Positions 8,791-17,574 of a stretch of 64,000 nucleotides of DNA are shown here, in pieces (positions within the stretch are counted from its first letter, which is position 1; each line of letters opens with the position of its first letter). The notes under the pieces were generated by a model, which saw nothing but the letters and a program-made list of their open reading frames with translations, searched no databases and was not told where the DNA came from. The translations under genes were made by a program, and so were the position numbers. The DNA is from Oligoflexia bacterium. GTDB lineage: Bacteria; Bdellovibrionota; UBA1018. The stretch is from positions 62,001 to 126,000 of the forward strand of contig JARLHE010000004.1 in NCBI GenBank assembly GCA_031292385.1, in the 5' to 3' direction.

Positions 8791-9522
8791 TTGCGCTTAT
8801 TTCACTTCATCGCTCTTTGCCTGACCTTCTTCGCCATCGGCGCCGCGATCTCGCTTGCCGACGAGCCCAAGAATGACGCCAACCCGGTCGCAGCCCGGGT
8901 TCGCGCCGAAGTCGAAAAACGATTTCCCGGCGCGCGTATCGAGCTGGACACCCCCATTCAGTGGACCCGGACCGCCCAAAGCGCCGAAGACGATCTTCCC
9001 TCGGGAGAAATCCTGAGCGTCAGCTTGGGCGACGAGAACGCGCTCGGCGAAGTTCCTTTCAGCGTGCAAAGTCGCAACGAGCAAGGCCTCCATATTTCCT
9101 GGGGAAAAGCGCGTTTCAATGCCTTGGTTCCAGCGCGCGTGGCGACGGTGCGAATCATGCCCGGCGACGCCGTGCAACCCTCCCAATTCGTCACCCAGGA
9201 AATCGACGTCGCCCGCGGCCTGAACCACGAAATGCGCGGGCTCATCCTTTCTCCGAAAGCCGAGCTCGCGCGGATGGAAACGCGGCAGACGATCCTCGAA
9301 GGACAACCCTTGCTTTCCTCGGAAATTCGAAAAATGCCGGACGTCCGCCGCGGGGATCCGGTCCGAATCGAATTAGTCTCGGGCCAACTCACGCTTTCGA
9401 CCCTGGGTACCGCGACCGAGCCGAGCTTTATCGACAAGCAAGTTCACGTGATCAGCCAAAAAACCAAGCGCGAGCTGATCGGAACGCTGTTGCCGGGCAA
9501 TGTCGTCGAGGTGCGCCTATGA
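8791..9522 (+). CDS. flgA: Flagellar P-ring assembly chaperone FlgA
   Basis: 243 residues starting at a TTG 16 bases after flgG. The N-terminus (LFHFIALCLTFFAIGAAI then SLADE) is a Sec signal peptide, so the protein acts in the periplasm as chaperone for FlgI. The C-terminal half is an SAF-type domain (VRRGDPVRIE, then IGTLLPGNVVEVRL at the end). Overlaps flgH by four bases. Confidence 0.88.
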   Translation: MRLFHFIALCLTFFAIGAAISLADEPKNDANPVAARVRAEVEKRFPGARIELDTPIQWTRTAQSAEDDLPSGEILSVSLGDENALGEVPFSVQSRNEQGLHISWGKARFNALVPARVATVRIMPGDAVQPSQFVTQEIDVARGLNHEMRGLILSPKAELARMETRQTILEGQPLLSSEIRKMPDVRRGDPVRIELVSGQLTLSTLGTATEPSFIDKQVHVISQKTKRELIGTLLPGNVVEVRL

Positions 9523-10541
9523 AATTCATGAAATCCGCGAATACCGCCCGTCACCTGACCGCGCAGCTCGTGGGAGTCGCGACGATCGCCGCGGTTTTAA
9601 CGCTTCTTTCCGGCTGCAGCGCCCTGTCGGATCTGCTTAAGCCGGACCCGACCGGCGGAGATCCCGACGAACAACCGGTCGCTCAATCGACGCCTCAATC
9701 CAGTCCGACAATCGGCGGGAGATGGTCCGAGCGCGGCTTTCTCGATGACAACGGATCCGGCTTCAAAACCGCGGAGCGCGGTCCGTCGAGTATTCCCGCG
9801 CCTTACAATACCGACAGCCAGCAAGACCGGTCGACCGCGGCAAGGGATAACGGATCGCCTTCGCCGGCATCGCCGTCATACGAGAACACTCCGAACTTAG
9901 CGCCCCCCACGAAGCGCCTTTATAAAAACGGAATGCGCGCGACGCGAGCCGATTTCATCGACGATTCGCAAAACGAAGGGTCTCTCTGGGGATCCGACGG
10001 GCAGACCAATTACTACTTCACGAAGAACAAAGTCCGCGGGGTCGGAGACATCATCACCGTGACGATCGAGGAAGGGCTCGTCAAAGACATCGGTACCGAG
10101 GTCAAGCGCACCCTGGACTCGAACGAAAAAGAGGCCGAACTCGCTCTCGCGCGACAACGCGCGGCCGCCCGAACCGCCGGAACCGACAAAAACAAAGACG
10201 CCGTCTCGACCTCGCAAGCCGCGCCCGAGCCCGCGGCCCCCGGCAACGGCGGCAGCAACCCTTCTGGTACGAATGCGTTCGCCTGGCCGCAAGTCACGCC
10301 TGCCGACATCGATGTCGCGAAATCCATCGAACTCAAGCCTGGCGACGCCGTCATGGCCGAGATCGTCGAGCGCTATCCCAACGGCAATTACAAAATCAGT
10401 GGAACAAAACGGGTGATTTACAAAAACGGAAGCCCGCGCCTCGTCAATTTGGTCGGCGTGGTGCGTGGATCAGACATCGGCGACAACGACACCGTCGCTT
10501 CGGGGAAACTCTATGAATACCGGCTTGAAGCTGTCCGCTAA
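9519..10541 (+). CDS. flgH: Flagellar L-ring lipoprotein FlgH, with long low-complexity insertions
   Basis: 340 residues, against about 230 in typical FlgH. Signal peptide ends in a lipobox (LTLLSGC, cysteine near residue 30), so it is an outer-membrane lipoprotein forming the L-ring. Conserved parts: LWGSDGQTNYYFTKNKVRGVGDIITV with ITVTIEE, and near the end GNYKISGTKRVIYKNG with VVRGSDIGDNDTV. Extra length comes from a Pro/Ser/Asp-rich stretch after the lipobox (about residues 35-125) and an Ala/Gly/Pro-rich stretch (about 210-265). The ATG at 9519 overlaps flgA; the frame is open further upstream but without signal character. Confidence 0.92.
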   Translation: MKFMKSANTARHLTAQLVGVATIAAVLTLLSGCSALSDLLKPDPTGGDPDEQPVAQSTPQSSPTIGGRWSERGFLDDNGSGFKTAERGPSSIPAPYNTDSQQDRSTAARDNGSPSPASPSYENTPNLAPPTKRLYKNGMRATRADFIDDSQNEGSLWGSDGQTNYYFTKNKVRGVGDIITVTIEEGLVKDIGTEVKRTLDSNEKEAELALARQRAAARTAGTDKNKDAVSTSQAAPEPAAPGNGGSNPSGTNAFAWPQVTPADIDVAKSIELKPGDAVMAEIVERYPNGNYKISGTKRVIYKNGSPRLVNLVGVVRGSDIGDNDTVASGKLYEYRLEAVR

Positions 10542-11541
10542 AATTTTAGCGTGCATCGCGCTCCTGCTCTCGCCTGAAGCGAGCCACGCGGCGCGCCTGA
10601 AGGACATCGCGACCGTCAAGGGCGTGCGAGAAAACATCCTGATCGGCTACGGCATCGTCGTGGGCCTGAAAGGAACCGGCGACTCCAGCACGGAAGTGAC
10701 GGGGCAATCGCTCGCCCGGCTTTTCGGAAAACTCGGGCTCGATGTCCAGAACAACGCCCAGGTGAAATCCAAAAACGCCGCCGCCGTCATCGTGACCGCG
10801 AAACTCCCCGCCTTCTCCCGCGTCGGCAATCAGATCGACGTGACCGTAAGCTCTATCGGCGACGCCTCGAGCCTTGAAGGCGGCGTGCTGCTCGTCACGC
10901 CTCTGCGCGCCGGCGATCAAAACGTCTACGCGGTCGCGCAAGGCCCGGTCAGCATCGGATCGGTCGCGGATGGCTCCAGCAAAAACTTCCCGACCGTCGG
11001 CCGAGTCGTCGCCGGCGCGAGCATCGAAAAGGACGTGGACAGCAACTTCGCCGCCAAGAAGAATTTCCGGTTGGCGCTTCACAATCCCGACTTCACCACC
11101 GCGGCGCGCCTCGCTACGACGATTAACGGCGAACTCGGCGGGAAATTCGCCAGCGCCCGCGACAGCGGAACGATCGATGTCGTCGTCCCCTTCAACTACG
11201 AGAACAACACAGTCGAGCTTCTCGCCACGCTCGAGAACATCCAGATCAACGTCGATTCGCGGGCAAAAGTGGTTTTGAACGAGCGCACGGGAACCATCGT
11301 GATGGGCGAGCATATCTCGATCTCGCCGGTCGCGATCGCTCACGGCGATCTTTCGGTCGAGATCAAAGACGGCGGCACGACGAAGAAAAACGGGCACGTC
11401 CTCCAGCTTCAGTCGGGCGCGAGCGTCTCGGATCTCGTCAAGGCGCTCAATACGCTCGGCGTTCAGCCCAAAGATTTGACCGCTATTTTTCAAACCCTGA
11501 GAGAAGTCGGCGCCCTTCAGGCCGACGTGGAGATTATGTGA
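10513..11541 (+). CDS. flgI: Flagellar P-ring protein FlgI
   Basis: 342 residues, normal length. Forms the periplasmic P-ring round the rod. Signal peptide ILACIALLLSPEASHAA, then the conserved RLKDIATVKGVRENILIGYG and GLKGTGDSS; ends with LREVGALQADVEIM, typical for the family. The ATG at 10513 overlaps the end of flgH by 29 bases; the upstream in-frame start at 10465 would bury the signal peptide. Confidence 0.96.
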   Translation: MNTGLKLSAKILACIALLLSPEASHAARLKDIATVKGVRENILIGYGIVVGLKGTGDSSTEVTGQSLARLFGKLGLDVQNNAQVKSKNAAAVIVTAKLPAFSRVGNQIDVTVSSIGDASSLEGGVLLVTPLRAGDQNVYAVAQGPVSIGSVADGSSKNFPTVGRVVAGASIEKDVDSNFAAKKNFRLALHNPDFTTAARLATTINGELGGKFASARDSGTIDVVVPFNYENNTVELLATLENIQINVDSRAKVVLNERTGTIVMGEHISISPVAIAHGDLSVEIKDGGTTKKNGHVLQLQSGASVSDLVKALNTLGVQPKDLTAIFQTLREVGALQADVEIM

Positions 11542-11571
11542 GCCAGATATTTTGGAAAGATTTTGTTCTCG

Positions 11572-11940
11572 ATGACGTCTTTGGACCGCTTTTGGCGTTT
11601 CCCGAGACGTCCGCAAGTTGCCGCACGGAGGCGCAAGCTGGATGCACGGATACCCAGGAAGGGATTCGAGCCAAAATCCAGGAAACAAGGACGGAGCAAC
11701 GGCCTGCTAGGATGGTGGGTCTTTCTGATCTTGATTCAAGTGCTCAAGTCGACAGGGAAGTCGGCCGACGCATTCCAGCTTATACGAGCCAGGCCGTGTG
11801 GCAGGGGGAGGGAGCGTGACGGCACCGATTTCCGGTGGATATCCCACGCTCCCTTCCTCTCTTACTTCCGATCAGGTATCGGAGCGTCTTCCACGCCAAA
11901 ATCTTGGCACGGCCAGAAACGCCCCGACCACGCCCGGTAA
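11572..11940 (+). CDS. Doubtful small basic protein with one hydrophobic segment, between flgI and flgJ
   Basis: The 274 bases between flgI and flgJ do not belong to either gene. One open frame starting at ATG 11572 encodes 122 residues with a very basic N-terminal part (RFPRRP, AARRRKL), one strongly hydrophobic stretch GLLGWWVFLILIQVL (about residues 45-59) and a tail that runs into flgJ in another frame. No Shine-Dalgarno or family resemblance was found. It may be a real small membrane protein, or a decayed spacer. Confidence 0.25.
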   Translation: MTSLDRFWRFPRRPQVAARRRKLDARIPRKGFEPKSRKQGRSNGLLGWWVFLILIQVLKSTGKSADAFQLIRARPCGRGRERDGTDFRWISHAPFLSYFRSGIGASSTPKSWHGQKRPDHAR

Positions 11941-12310
11941 CCGCATGCCGGTCATCGACCGGAATAAGGTAGACCCCCAGATCCGCGCCGCCGGCGAGGG
12001 CATGGAGGCGATGTTTATCGATTACATGATGAAAGTGATGCGCGAGAGCGTGCCGAAAAACGAGATGGACCTCGACTCGCCGGCTGCCGACATTTACCGT
12101 GGAATGCTTGACAGCGAGAACTCGAAACGCGCGGCAAAAGCCGGCGGCATCGGCATCGCCGATCAGATCATTGCTTATCTGGAATCACAGAAGTACACTA
12201 AGGTAACGACAAGCAAGGCAGCTTCGTCGAGCAGTCCTCAAGAGAGTGGCCCTGGCACTCCCGCTGCAAATAGTATAGGAGGTACGCATGAGAATCACCA
12301 ACTCCGGTAA
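11816..12310 (+). CDS. flgJ: Rod-binding protein, FlgJ N-terminal domain only
   Basis: 164 residues from a GTG placed after GGGGGAGGG; a GTG at 11798 would add six residues. The FlgJ rod-cap signature is present: AGEGMEAMFIDYMMKVMRESV, then MLDSENSKRAAKAGGIGIADQI. The muramidase domain fused in enteric FlgJ is absent, as in many non-enteric bacteria where a separate lytic enzyme opens the wall. Its end overlaps flgM by 23 bases. Confidence 0.88.
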   Translation: MTAPISGGYPTLPSSLTSDQVSERLPRQNLGTARNAPTTPGNRMPVIDRNKVDPQIRAAGEGMEAMFIDYMMKVMRESVPKNEMDLDSPAADIYRGMLDSENSKRAAKAGGIGIADQIIAYLESQKYTKVTTSKAASSSSPQESGPGTPAANSIGGTHENHQLR

Positions 12311-12626
12311 TAACCCGATCCCAACCTCGGCAGCTGACGCGAAAAGCGCGGAAACGGCGAAAACACGGGGCGCCGGGCGATCCCATGAAACGTCGCGCGG
12401 CGAGCGCCCCGAAGGCGCGGCGCCGACCGACGGCGCGAAGCCCGAAATCTCCGCGCGCGGCCGGGAATTCGCGAATGCGAAAGCGATCGCCGGCTCCGCA
12501 CCCGATGTTCGCGAAGAAAAAATCGCCGCGCTGAAACGCCGCATCGCCGAAGGCAGTTACAATGTCGACAGCGACGCCGTCGCCGATCGAATGGTCAATG
12601 ATCATCTTCAAATGGGGATCGGATAA
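12288..12626 (+). CDS. flgM: Anti-sigma-28 factor FlgM
   Basis: 112 residues with a clear AGGAGG ribosome site. The N-terminal two thirds is disordered and charged; the C-terminal region REEKIAALKRRIAEGSYNVD then DAVADRMV is the sigma28-binding FlgM signature. It would hold FliA until the hook is complete and FlgM is exported. Lies between flgJ and flgN, with flgK and flgL downstream, a common late-flagellar arrangement. Confidence 0.9.
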   Translation: MRITNSGNNPIPTSAADAKSAETAKTRGAGRSHETSRGERPEGAAPTDGAKPEISARGREFANAKAIAGSAPDVREEKIAALKRRIAEGSYNVDSDAVADRMVNDHLQMGIG

Positions 12627-12680
12627 GCTCTGGATTGAGCTGAATTCTTTCGGACCCGAAGCAATCAGGAGGATTGCAGA

Positions 12681-13208
12681 GTGTCACAAGAACTTATTGG
12701 TCGGCTTCATGCGTCTCTGCAGAAACTGATCGGATTTCATCGCCAGCTTCTTGAGGCCGTTCGAGCGGAAAAAGACGCGCTCGTTCAAGCCGAGATGCGC
12801 GCCATCCGCGAAACGACCTGCACGAAGCAAGTGCTGGTCGAATCGATCAAGCTCGAGGAAGCCGCGCGCCTCCGCGTCGTCGCCGAGCTCGCCGCCGCCT
12901 GGGGCAAGAAGCCCGCCGAGCTCCCGCTGAGCCAGATCATCATCGAAACCCAGGCCACCTCGCGCGGACTCGACCCGAAAATCACGGAAAACCTGCGGTC
13001 TTCGCTCAACGCGCTCACGCTGCTCGTCAAGCGCGTCACCGAGCAAAACCAGGAAAACTCCCGCTTCGTCGAGCGCGCGCTCGAGCACGTCGGGAACATG
13101 AAAAGAAACGTGCTCGGGGAAGCGTCTCCGAACTCACAAACCTATACCCAACAGGGAACGCGCTCGGCCGCGAGCGCCGGCAACCGGCTGATCTCGAGGG
13201 AGGCTTAG
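12681..13208 (+). CDS. flgN: FlgN-type flagellar export chaperone
   Basis: 175 residues from a GTG with AGGAGG ten bases upstream. Almost wholly helical, coiled-coil-like (HRQLLEAVRAEKDALVQAEM) as in FlgN, the chaperone that delivers FlgK and FlgL to the export gate. Identification rests mainly on fold character and on position directly before flgK and flgL. Confidence 0.8.
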   Translation: MSQELIGRLHASLQKLIGFHRQLLEAVRAEKDALVQAEMRAIRETTCTKQVLVESIKLEEAARLRVVAELAAAWGKKPAELPLSQIIIETQATSRGLDPKITENLRSSLNALTLLVKRVTEQNQENSRFVERALEHVGNMKRNVLGEASPNSQTYTQQGTRSAASAGNRLISREA

Positions 13209-13214
13209 CGAGCC

Positions 13215-14633
13215 ATGAGCCTACCCGGAGTTCAGCGCACCGGCATCTCGGGAATGATGGCGTCGAAGGCGATGATCGCCACGACCGGCCATAATATCGC
13301 GAACTCCAACACCGAAGGCTACTCCCGCCAGCGCGTCCAAACCGAAGCCAGCGACCCGCACGCGTCGTTCGCGCACGGAATGGTCGGTACCGGCACGCAG
13401 GTGAGCCGGATCGAGCGCGTAAACGACGAATATATAGAAAAACAGATCCGCAACGGCGCGCGGGACATGGCGAATTTCGAGGAAAAAGACATGGTCCTCA
13501 AGCAGGCCGAGGACATTTTCAACGAAATGAACGGCGACGGCCTCAACCGCCTCGTCGCCCGCTTCTACAACGAATTCAGGAAGCTCGGCAACGAGCCCGA
13601 GAACGAAGCCATCCGCCAGTCCGTCCGCGAAGCGACGAACGCGATGGCCAACGACTTCCGCCGCATCCGCAACGAGGTCGTCGAGCTCAGCCGGCATATC
13701 GACGCCCGGCTCGACGGCTACGCCGGCGAAGTCAACGCGACCGCGGGCGAGATCCGCGACCTTAATCTCCGCATCAACGCGGCCGAGCTTTCCGGCGCGC
13801 CCGCCAACGACCTCCAGGACAAGCGTGACCAGGCGCTCAAAAAACTCGCGACCTACATGGACGTCAACACCCACCAGGATAATCACGGCAACTACACCGT
13901 CGACATCCGCGGCGTGGGCCCGCTCGTCGTGAACACCGAGGCTGAAAAGCTCTCGACCGTCCGCAGCCCTGAGGACGCGAACGGAAAAATCGAGAACGCG
14001 CTCGACATCAAAAGCAGCGGCAGCGCGCAAGCGGTCATCACCCACCAGATCAAAGGCGGCAAGCTGGGCGCCCTTCTCGAAGTGCGCGACCAGACGCTTT
14101 CGACCGTGCTCGATCGGCTGGACGAGCTCGCTTTCACCATCACCACTTCGATCAACGACATTCACCGCATGGGTTACACGCGCGACGGCGCCACCGGCAT
14201 CAACTACTTCAAGCCACTCGAAGGCAAAGAGCGCGCATCCGAATACATCGGCCTCTCGGACGCGATCAGCGCGAACGCCAACAACATCGCCACCGCGCTT
14301 CAGTCAGGCTCGCCCGGCGACAACCGCATCGCGATCGCGATCTCTTCGCTGCAACACCAGCCACTGCTCAACGACGGCAAAACCACCGTCGACGAATGGT
14401 ATAACTCGATCGTCAGCGATATCGGCGTCACCGCCGCGCGCGCCAAAGCCAACATCAGCCAGCAACGCGACATCATGACGAACCTGCAGAAAACACGCGA
14501 CCAAGTCTCTGGCGTCTCGCTCGACGAGGAAACCGCCAACCTCATGCAGTTCCAGCACACTTACGACGCCTCGGCCAAGGTCATCCAGATCGCCGACGAA
14601 ATGCTCAAAACCGTGCTGGATCTGAAACGGTAG
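13215..14633 (+). CDS. flgK: Flagellar hook-associated protein 1 FlgK
   Basis: 472 residues. First hook-filament junction protein. N-terminus GMMASKAMIATTGHNIANSN then TEGYSRQRV is the FlgK signature; the C-terminus has SGVSLDEETANLMQFQHTYD then ASAKVIQIADEMLKTVLDL, the matching D0 helix. It is shorter than enteric FlgK (about 547), with a reduced central domain. Six bases after flgN. Confidence 0.96.
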   Translation: MSLPGVQRTGISGMMASKAMIATTGHNIANSNTEGYSRQRVQTEASDPHASFAHGMVGTGTQVSRIERVNDEYIEKQIRNGARDMANFEEKDMVLKQAEDIFNEMNGDGLNRLVARFYNEFRKLGNEPENEAIRQSVREATNAMANDFRRIRNEVVELSRHIDARLDGYAGEVNATAGEIRDLNLRINAAELSGAPANDLQDKRDQALKKLATYMDVNTHQDNHGNYTVDIRGVGPLVVNTEAEKLSTVRSPEDANGKIENALDIKSSGSAQAVITHQIKGGKLGALLEVRDQTLSTVLDRLDELAFTITTSINDIHRMGYTRDGATGINYFKPLEGKERASEYIGLSDAISANANNIATALQSGSPGDNRIAIAISSLQHQPLLNDGKTTVDEWYNSIVSDIGVTAARAKANISQQRDIMTNLQKTRDQVSGVSLDEETANLMQFQHTYDASAKVIQIADEMLKTVLDLKR

Positions 14634-14642
14634 TGAACTGAG

Positions 14643-15623
14643 ATGAGAGTCACGGAAAACACCAATTACGGGGTCGTTCGGGACAGCATCCGTCGCACCA
14701 AGGAGCGCATGGAGGAGCTGCAAACGCAATCCTCGACGATGCGCAAACTCAACTCGCCTTCGGACGATCCGGTCGGGGCCGCCAAGGTGCTTGAAGTGAG
14801 GACGGACAAAGTGAACAACGACCAATTCATCACCAACGCCAAGCTCGCCGAAGCCTTCTTGAACAACACCGATCACGCGCTCTCGGAGATCGCCGATATC
14901 GTGGTTCGATGCAAAGAGCTCGCGATCAACCAGGCCAGCGGCGCCAGTGCCACCCCCGAAACCCGCGTCAGCGTGGCGGAAGAAGTTACCCAGCTCTACC
15001 AACAAGCGGTCGCCGCGGCGAACAGACGCATCGGTGAGCGTTATCTTTTTGGCGGCTACAAGACCCAGACTCCACCCGTCGACAAAAACGGCCGCTATCA
15101 CGGCGACGACGGCCAAACGATGGTCGAGATCGCAAAGGGCATCTTCCTGGGCATCAATATTCCCGGAGCCGAGGCCTTCAACACGAACCTCCGACGCGCT
15201 TCCGATAACTCGGTTGAGAACAGCGCGAACCGCGCGCCCGCGGGAGCAACCGAGGAAGATCGGGAGAGCCCAAACCGAGGCCCCGAGAACATCAACGTTT
15301 TCGATGAAATCCAAAATCTCCGAATTGGCCTTCTCACCGGCGATTTAAACACGATTCGCGGTACACTTGATAATTTTGATCAAATACATGGCAAGCTTCT
15401 CTCCACCCGGGCAAAAATCGGCTCACGCATCAATGGCCTGGAAAGCACGGGCCAGGCCCTGGAGCGTCATAACCTCACCAACGCGCAACTGACTCAAAAC
15501 ATTGAGGATGCGGATATGGCGCAGGTTGTCAGCGATATGGCCAAGGAAGAAACCGTGCTGCGTAGCGCATTGCAAAGCTCGCATAAATTGCTTCAGCCTA
15601 CCCTGATGGATTTCTTGAAATGA
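14643..15623 (+). CDS. flgL: Flagellar hook-associated protein 3 FlgL
   Basis: 326 residues. Second hook-filament junction protein, flagellin-like. N-terminal helix with RMEELQTQSSTMRKLNSPSD and DDPVGAAKV, and C-terminal helix LTQNIEDADMAQVVSDMAKE, both typical. A short loop rich in charged residues (about 190-215) interrupts the middle. Nine bases after flgK and the last structural gene of the cluster; csrA and fliW follow 150 bases on. Confidence 0.94.
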   Translation: MRVTENTNYGVVRDSIRRTKERMEELQTQSSTMRKLNSPSDDPVGAAKVLEVRTDKVNNDQFITNAKLAEAFLNNTDHALSEIADIVVRCKELAINQASGASATPETRVSVAEEVTQLYQQAVAAANRRIGERYLFGGYKTQTPPVDKNGRYHGDDGQTMVEIAKGIFLGINIPGAEAFNTNLRRASDNSVENSANRAPAGATEEDRESPNRGPENINVFDEIQNLRIGLLTGDLNTIRGTLDNFDQIHGKLLSTRAKIGSRINGLESTGQALERHNLTNAQLTQNIEDADMAQVVSDMAKEETVLRSALQSSHKLLQPTLMDFLK

Positions 15624-15771
15624 TGGAAAAAATTTGCAAGTTGCGGGGCGTTATAATAAAACTCGTCGCGGTAAAGGAATACAAGTAGTAATCAAACACC
15701 ATTCCACACCCACTGCGGCTCACTTCTAGAGAATTCTGAATGGTATTTGCTGAGATGGAGATCGAAGATTT

Positions 15772-15996
15772 ATGTTAGTATTGACCCGCAAGCTGGGTGA
15801 GAGCATTGCCATTGATGATCACATCAAGATTGTAGTAGTTCAGATAAAGGGCAAGCAAGTTCGTCTTGGAATCCAAGCGCCCAAGGAAACCAAGATTCAT
15901 CGTGAGGAAGTTTACACGGCGATCCAGGATCAGAACAAGGAAGCCGCCCAAACCCCCGTCGCGATGTCGCAAGTCTCCAAGATTTTGAAGGGATAA
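15772..15996 (+). CDS. csrA: Translational regulator CsrA
   Basis: 74 residues, beginning MLVLTRKLGESIAIDD with the RNA-binding RxGxQAP/REE region (LGIQAPKETKIHREEV). Homodimeric RNA-binding protein that blocks ribosome access at GGA motifs, with flagellin mRNA the classic target in FliW-containing bacteria. The C-terminal tail (about residues 55-74) is longer than in E. coli CsrA. A TATAAT hexamer at 15652-15657 could serve a promoter in the 148-base gap after flgL, but no convincing -35 was seen. fliW, its antagonist, follows 46 bases later. Confidence 0.95.
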   Translation: MLVLTRKLGESIAIDDHIKIVVVQIKGKQVRLGIQAPKETKIHREEVYTAIQDQNKEAAQTPVAMSQVSKILKG

Positions 15997-16042
15997 GCGA
16001 AGCAAGCAGAGTGCTAGCGTATTAACAAAAAGAGGGTACACC

Positions 16043-16582
16043 GTGATTGTTAAAACAGGACGTTTTGGACAGCTCACGATCGGTGATAACGAGATTGTCT
16101 CGGCGCCGAACGGGATCTTGGGGTTTCCGGAGTTACAGAAATTCTGCCTGGTCGACCCAGCCGACGATACGCTGATCCTCTGGCTGCAATCCGTCGATCA
16201 CCCCGAAATCGCGTTCCCGGTTTTGGAACCCAAAATTTTCCGCCCCGACTACACGGCTCGACTCTCGGCCAACGAGCTGCGCGACCTGAAACTCGAGAAC
16301 GTCAACCAGTCGGCGGTCTTCAGCATCCTGACCATCCCGGAAGACGTGACCCAGATGTCGGCCAACCTGAAAGCGCCGCTCGTCATCAACTTGAAGGAAC
16401 AGATCCTGCGCCAAGTGGTCCTGCAGGAAAACGAGTACAGCATCAAGAACCTCATGTTCAAAGAGCTGCGCGCCCACCTGATCACCATCAAAGCGCAAAG
16501 CCGCGCGGCCGAACACGCCGTCACGCCAGTCGCGATCAAGGACATTCCGCCCTCGCTCACCGTGCGGAGCTTGCAAGCCTAG
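16043..16582 (+). CDS. fliW: Flagellar assembly factor FliW (CsrA antagonist)
   Basis: 179 residues from a GTG. Family marks: TGRFGQLTI, GILGFPE near residue 25-31, FPVLEP, and NLKAPLVINLKE then RQVVLQENEY. FliW sequesters CsrA until flagellin binds FliW, coupling flagellin translation to export. The C-terminus extends about 25 residues past the usual end (AAEHAVTPVAIKDIPP). Sits directly after csrA, completing the switch downstream of flgL. Confidence 0.95.
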   Translation: MIVKTGRFGQLTIGDNEIVSAPNGILGFPELQKFCLVDPADDTLILWLQSVDHPEIAFPVLEPKIFRPDYTARLSANELRDLKLENVNQSAVFSILTIPEDVTQMSANLKAPLVINLKEQILRQVVLQENEYSIKNLMFKELRAHLITIKAQSRAAEHAVTPVAIKDIPPSLTVRSLQA

Positions 16583-16738
16583 GCCAAGCGCGCTCATAAT
16601 ATTGACCATTTGCGAGCTCACATTCGAGACCAAGCGCTCGCACGTGGAAAAAACCGCAAACACCATCGTTCAAGCAACGCGTATCGAGACAAGGCGGATT
16701 AACCTACCCAGCGAGCGCTCATCCATTTCAAAAGCCTT

Positions 16739-17542
16739 TTGGATAAAGGCGATGTTTGCGGACTCATCGAATCACAAATCGAGCTCGAACCCGCTGAGCT
16801 CGCCGAACTGATGAGCGACGGAGGACCTGGGCTCGATACCCCAAGGACGCTTCTTTCCGATCCGGAGCGGCTTGGGGTCGGAACGGCTTTCAAGCTGCTC
16901 GGCCAACTGATCGAAAGCTCGCCCAACTACGGGGCATTCCCTTACTTCCGAGCGATGGTGAGAAATAAGCTCCGCCAACCCGACGAAGAAATCATCGCCG
17001 ATTACACGGCTGCCGCCGAGGCGCTCCATTTCGATGCTTTGGTTCTTCCGCTCTCCCAGGAAATCTACAAATGGGGAATCCGAGATGCGAGCCACTACTA
17101 CGCGGCGACTTCAGGCATCGCCAAGCTTCCGATCCCGGATTACTACAATGCGATGCAACCTCTGTTGAAATTCATTGATAACTCCGATGAGAATTTCGCG
17201 ACCCACGCTCTCGCGCTCGGTGAACGCCTCATGCGCCAAAACGCAAACGCGAGCTCGCGTCGGGAGTTTGTATTCTGGGTCGCGCTCGAATACCAGGTCG
17301 GCCATGTGATCGCCAAACGAGCTTGGCAAAAACTCCACCCCGACGATGCTCCGCCGGCGGAGCTGACGAAAACCTACAAGGACTTTCTCGACAACGATCG
17401 CTTTCGAAAGCCCTGGAGCGAAGCCTTCGAGGCAAAAAGCGACTGCGATCCAAGAAAGCTCGGCGATCTCATCGATGCGGAAACGAAATCATTAGCTGAT
17501 TGGCGACCTGCCGAGCGTGACGACGAAGACTCGGCGCCATGA
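16739..17542 (+). CDS. Unknown soluble protein
   Basis: 267 residues from a TTG (LDKGDVCGL...). I do not recognise a family. It has no signal peptide or membrane segment, is rich in helix-forming and acidic residues and ends in an acidic tail (RDDEDSAP). There is a helical repeat feel (SPNYGAFPYFRAMVRNKL, HALALGERLMRQNANASS). It lies 156 bases after fliW on the same strand, so it may be the last gene of the flagellar transcript. Its TGA stop is the first three bases of the 35-bp repeat at 17540-17574. Confidence 0.6.
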   Translation: MDKGDVCGLIESQIELEPAELAELMSDGGPGLDTPRTLLSDPERLGVGTAFKLLGQLIESSPNYGAFPYFRAMVRNKLRQPDEEIIADYTAAAEALHFDALVLPLSQEIYKWGIRDASHYYAATSGIAKLPIPDYYNAMQPLLKFIDNSDENFATHALALGERLMRQNANASSRREFVFWVALEYQVGHVIAKRAWQKLHPDDAPPAELTKTYKDFLDNDRFRKPWSEAFEAKSDCDPRKLGDLIDAETKSLADWRPAERDDEDSAP

Positions 17543-17574
17543 CGCGGCTCTCAACCAAAAGGTACGGCCTACCT
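17540..17574. repeat. 35-bp dispersed repeat, copy 1, at a convergent gene junction
   Basis: Identical to 45491-45525 at 34 of 35 positions. It starts with the TGA stop of the upstream plus-strand gene and ends with the complement of the AGG-TAG (last Arg codon and stop) of the minus-strand TPR gene. The last 15 bases, AGGTACGGCCTACCT, form a 5-bp stem with a CGGCC loop. A near-identical core is found at 27654-27668 on the other strand. Confidence 0.85.

Noticed and set aside
8961..9518. N-terminal extension of flgH over flgA
   Set aside because: The frame is open but lacks any signal sequence; the ATG at 9519 gives a proper lipoprotein signal and overlaps flgA as its neighbours do.
15625..15640. 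Sigma54-like site before csrA
   Set aside because: The GG and GC are nine rather than ten bases apart and the -12 element is weak.
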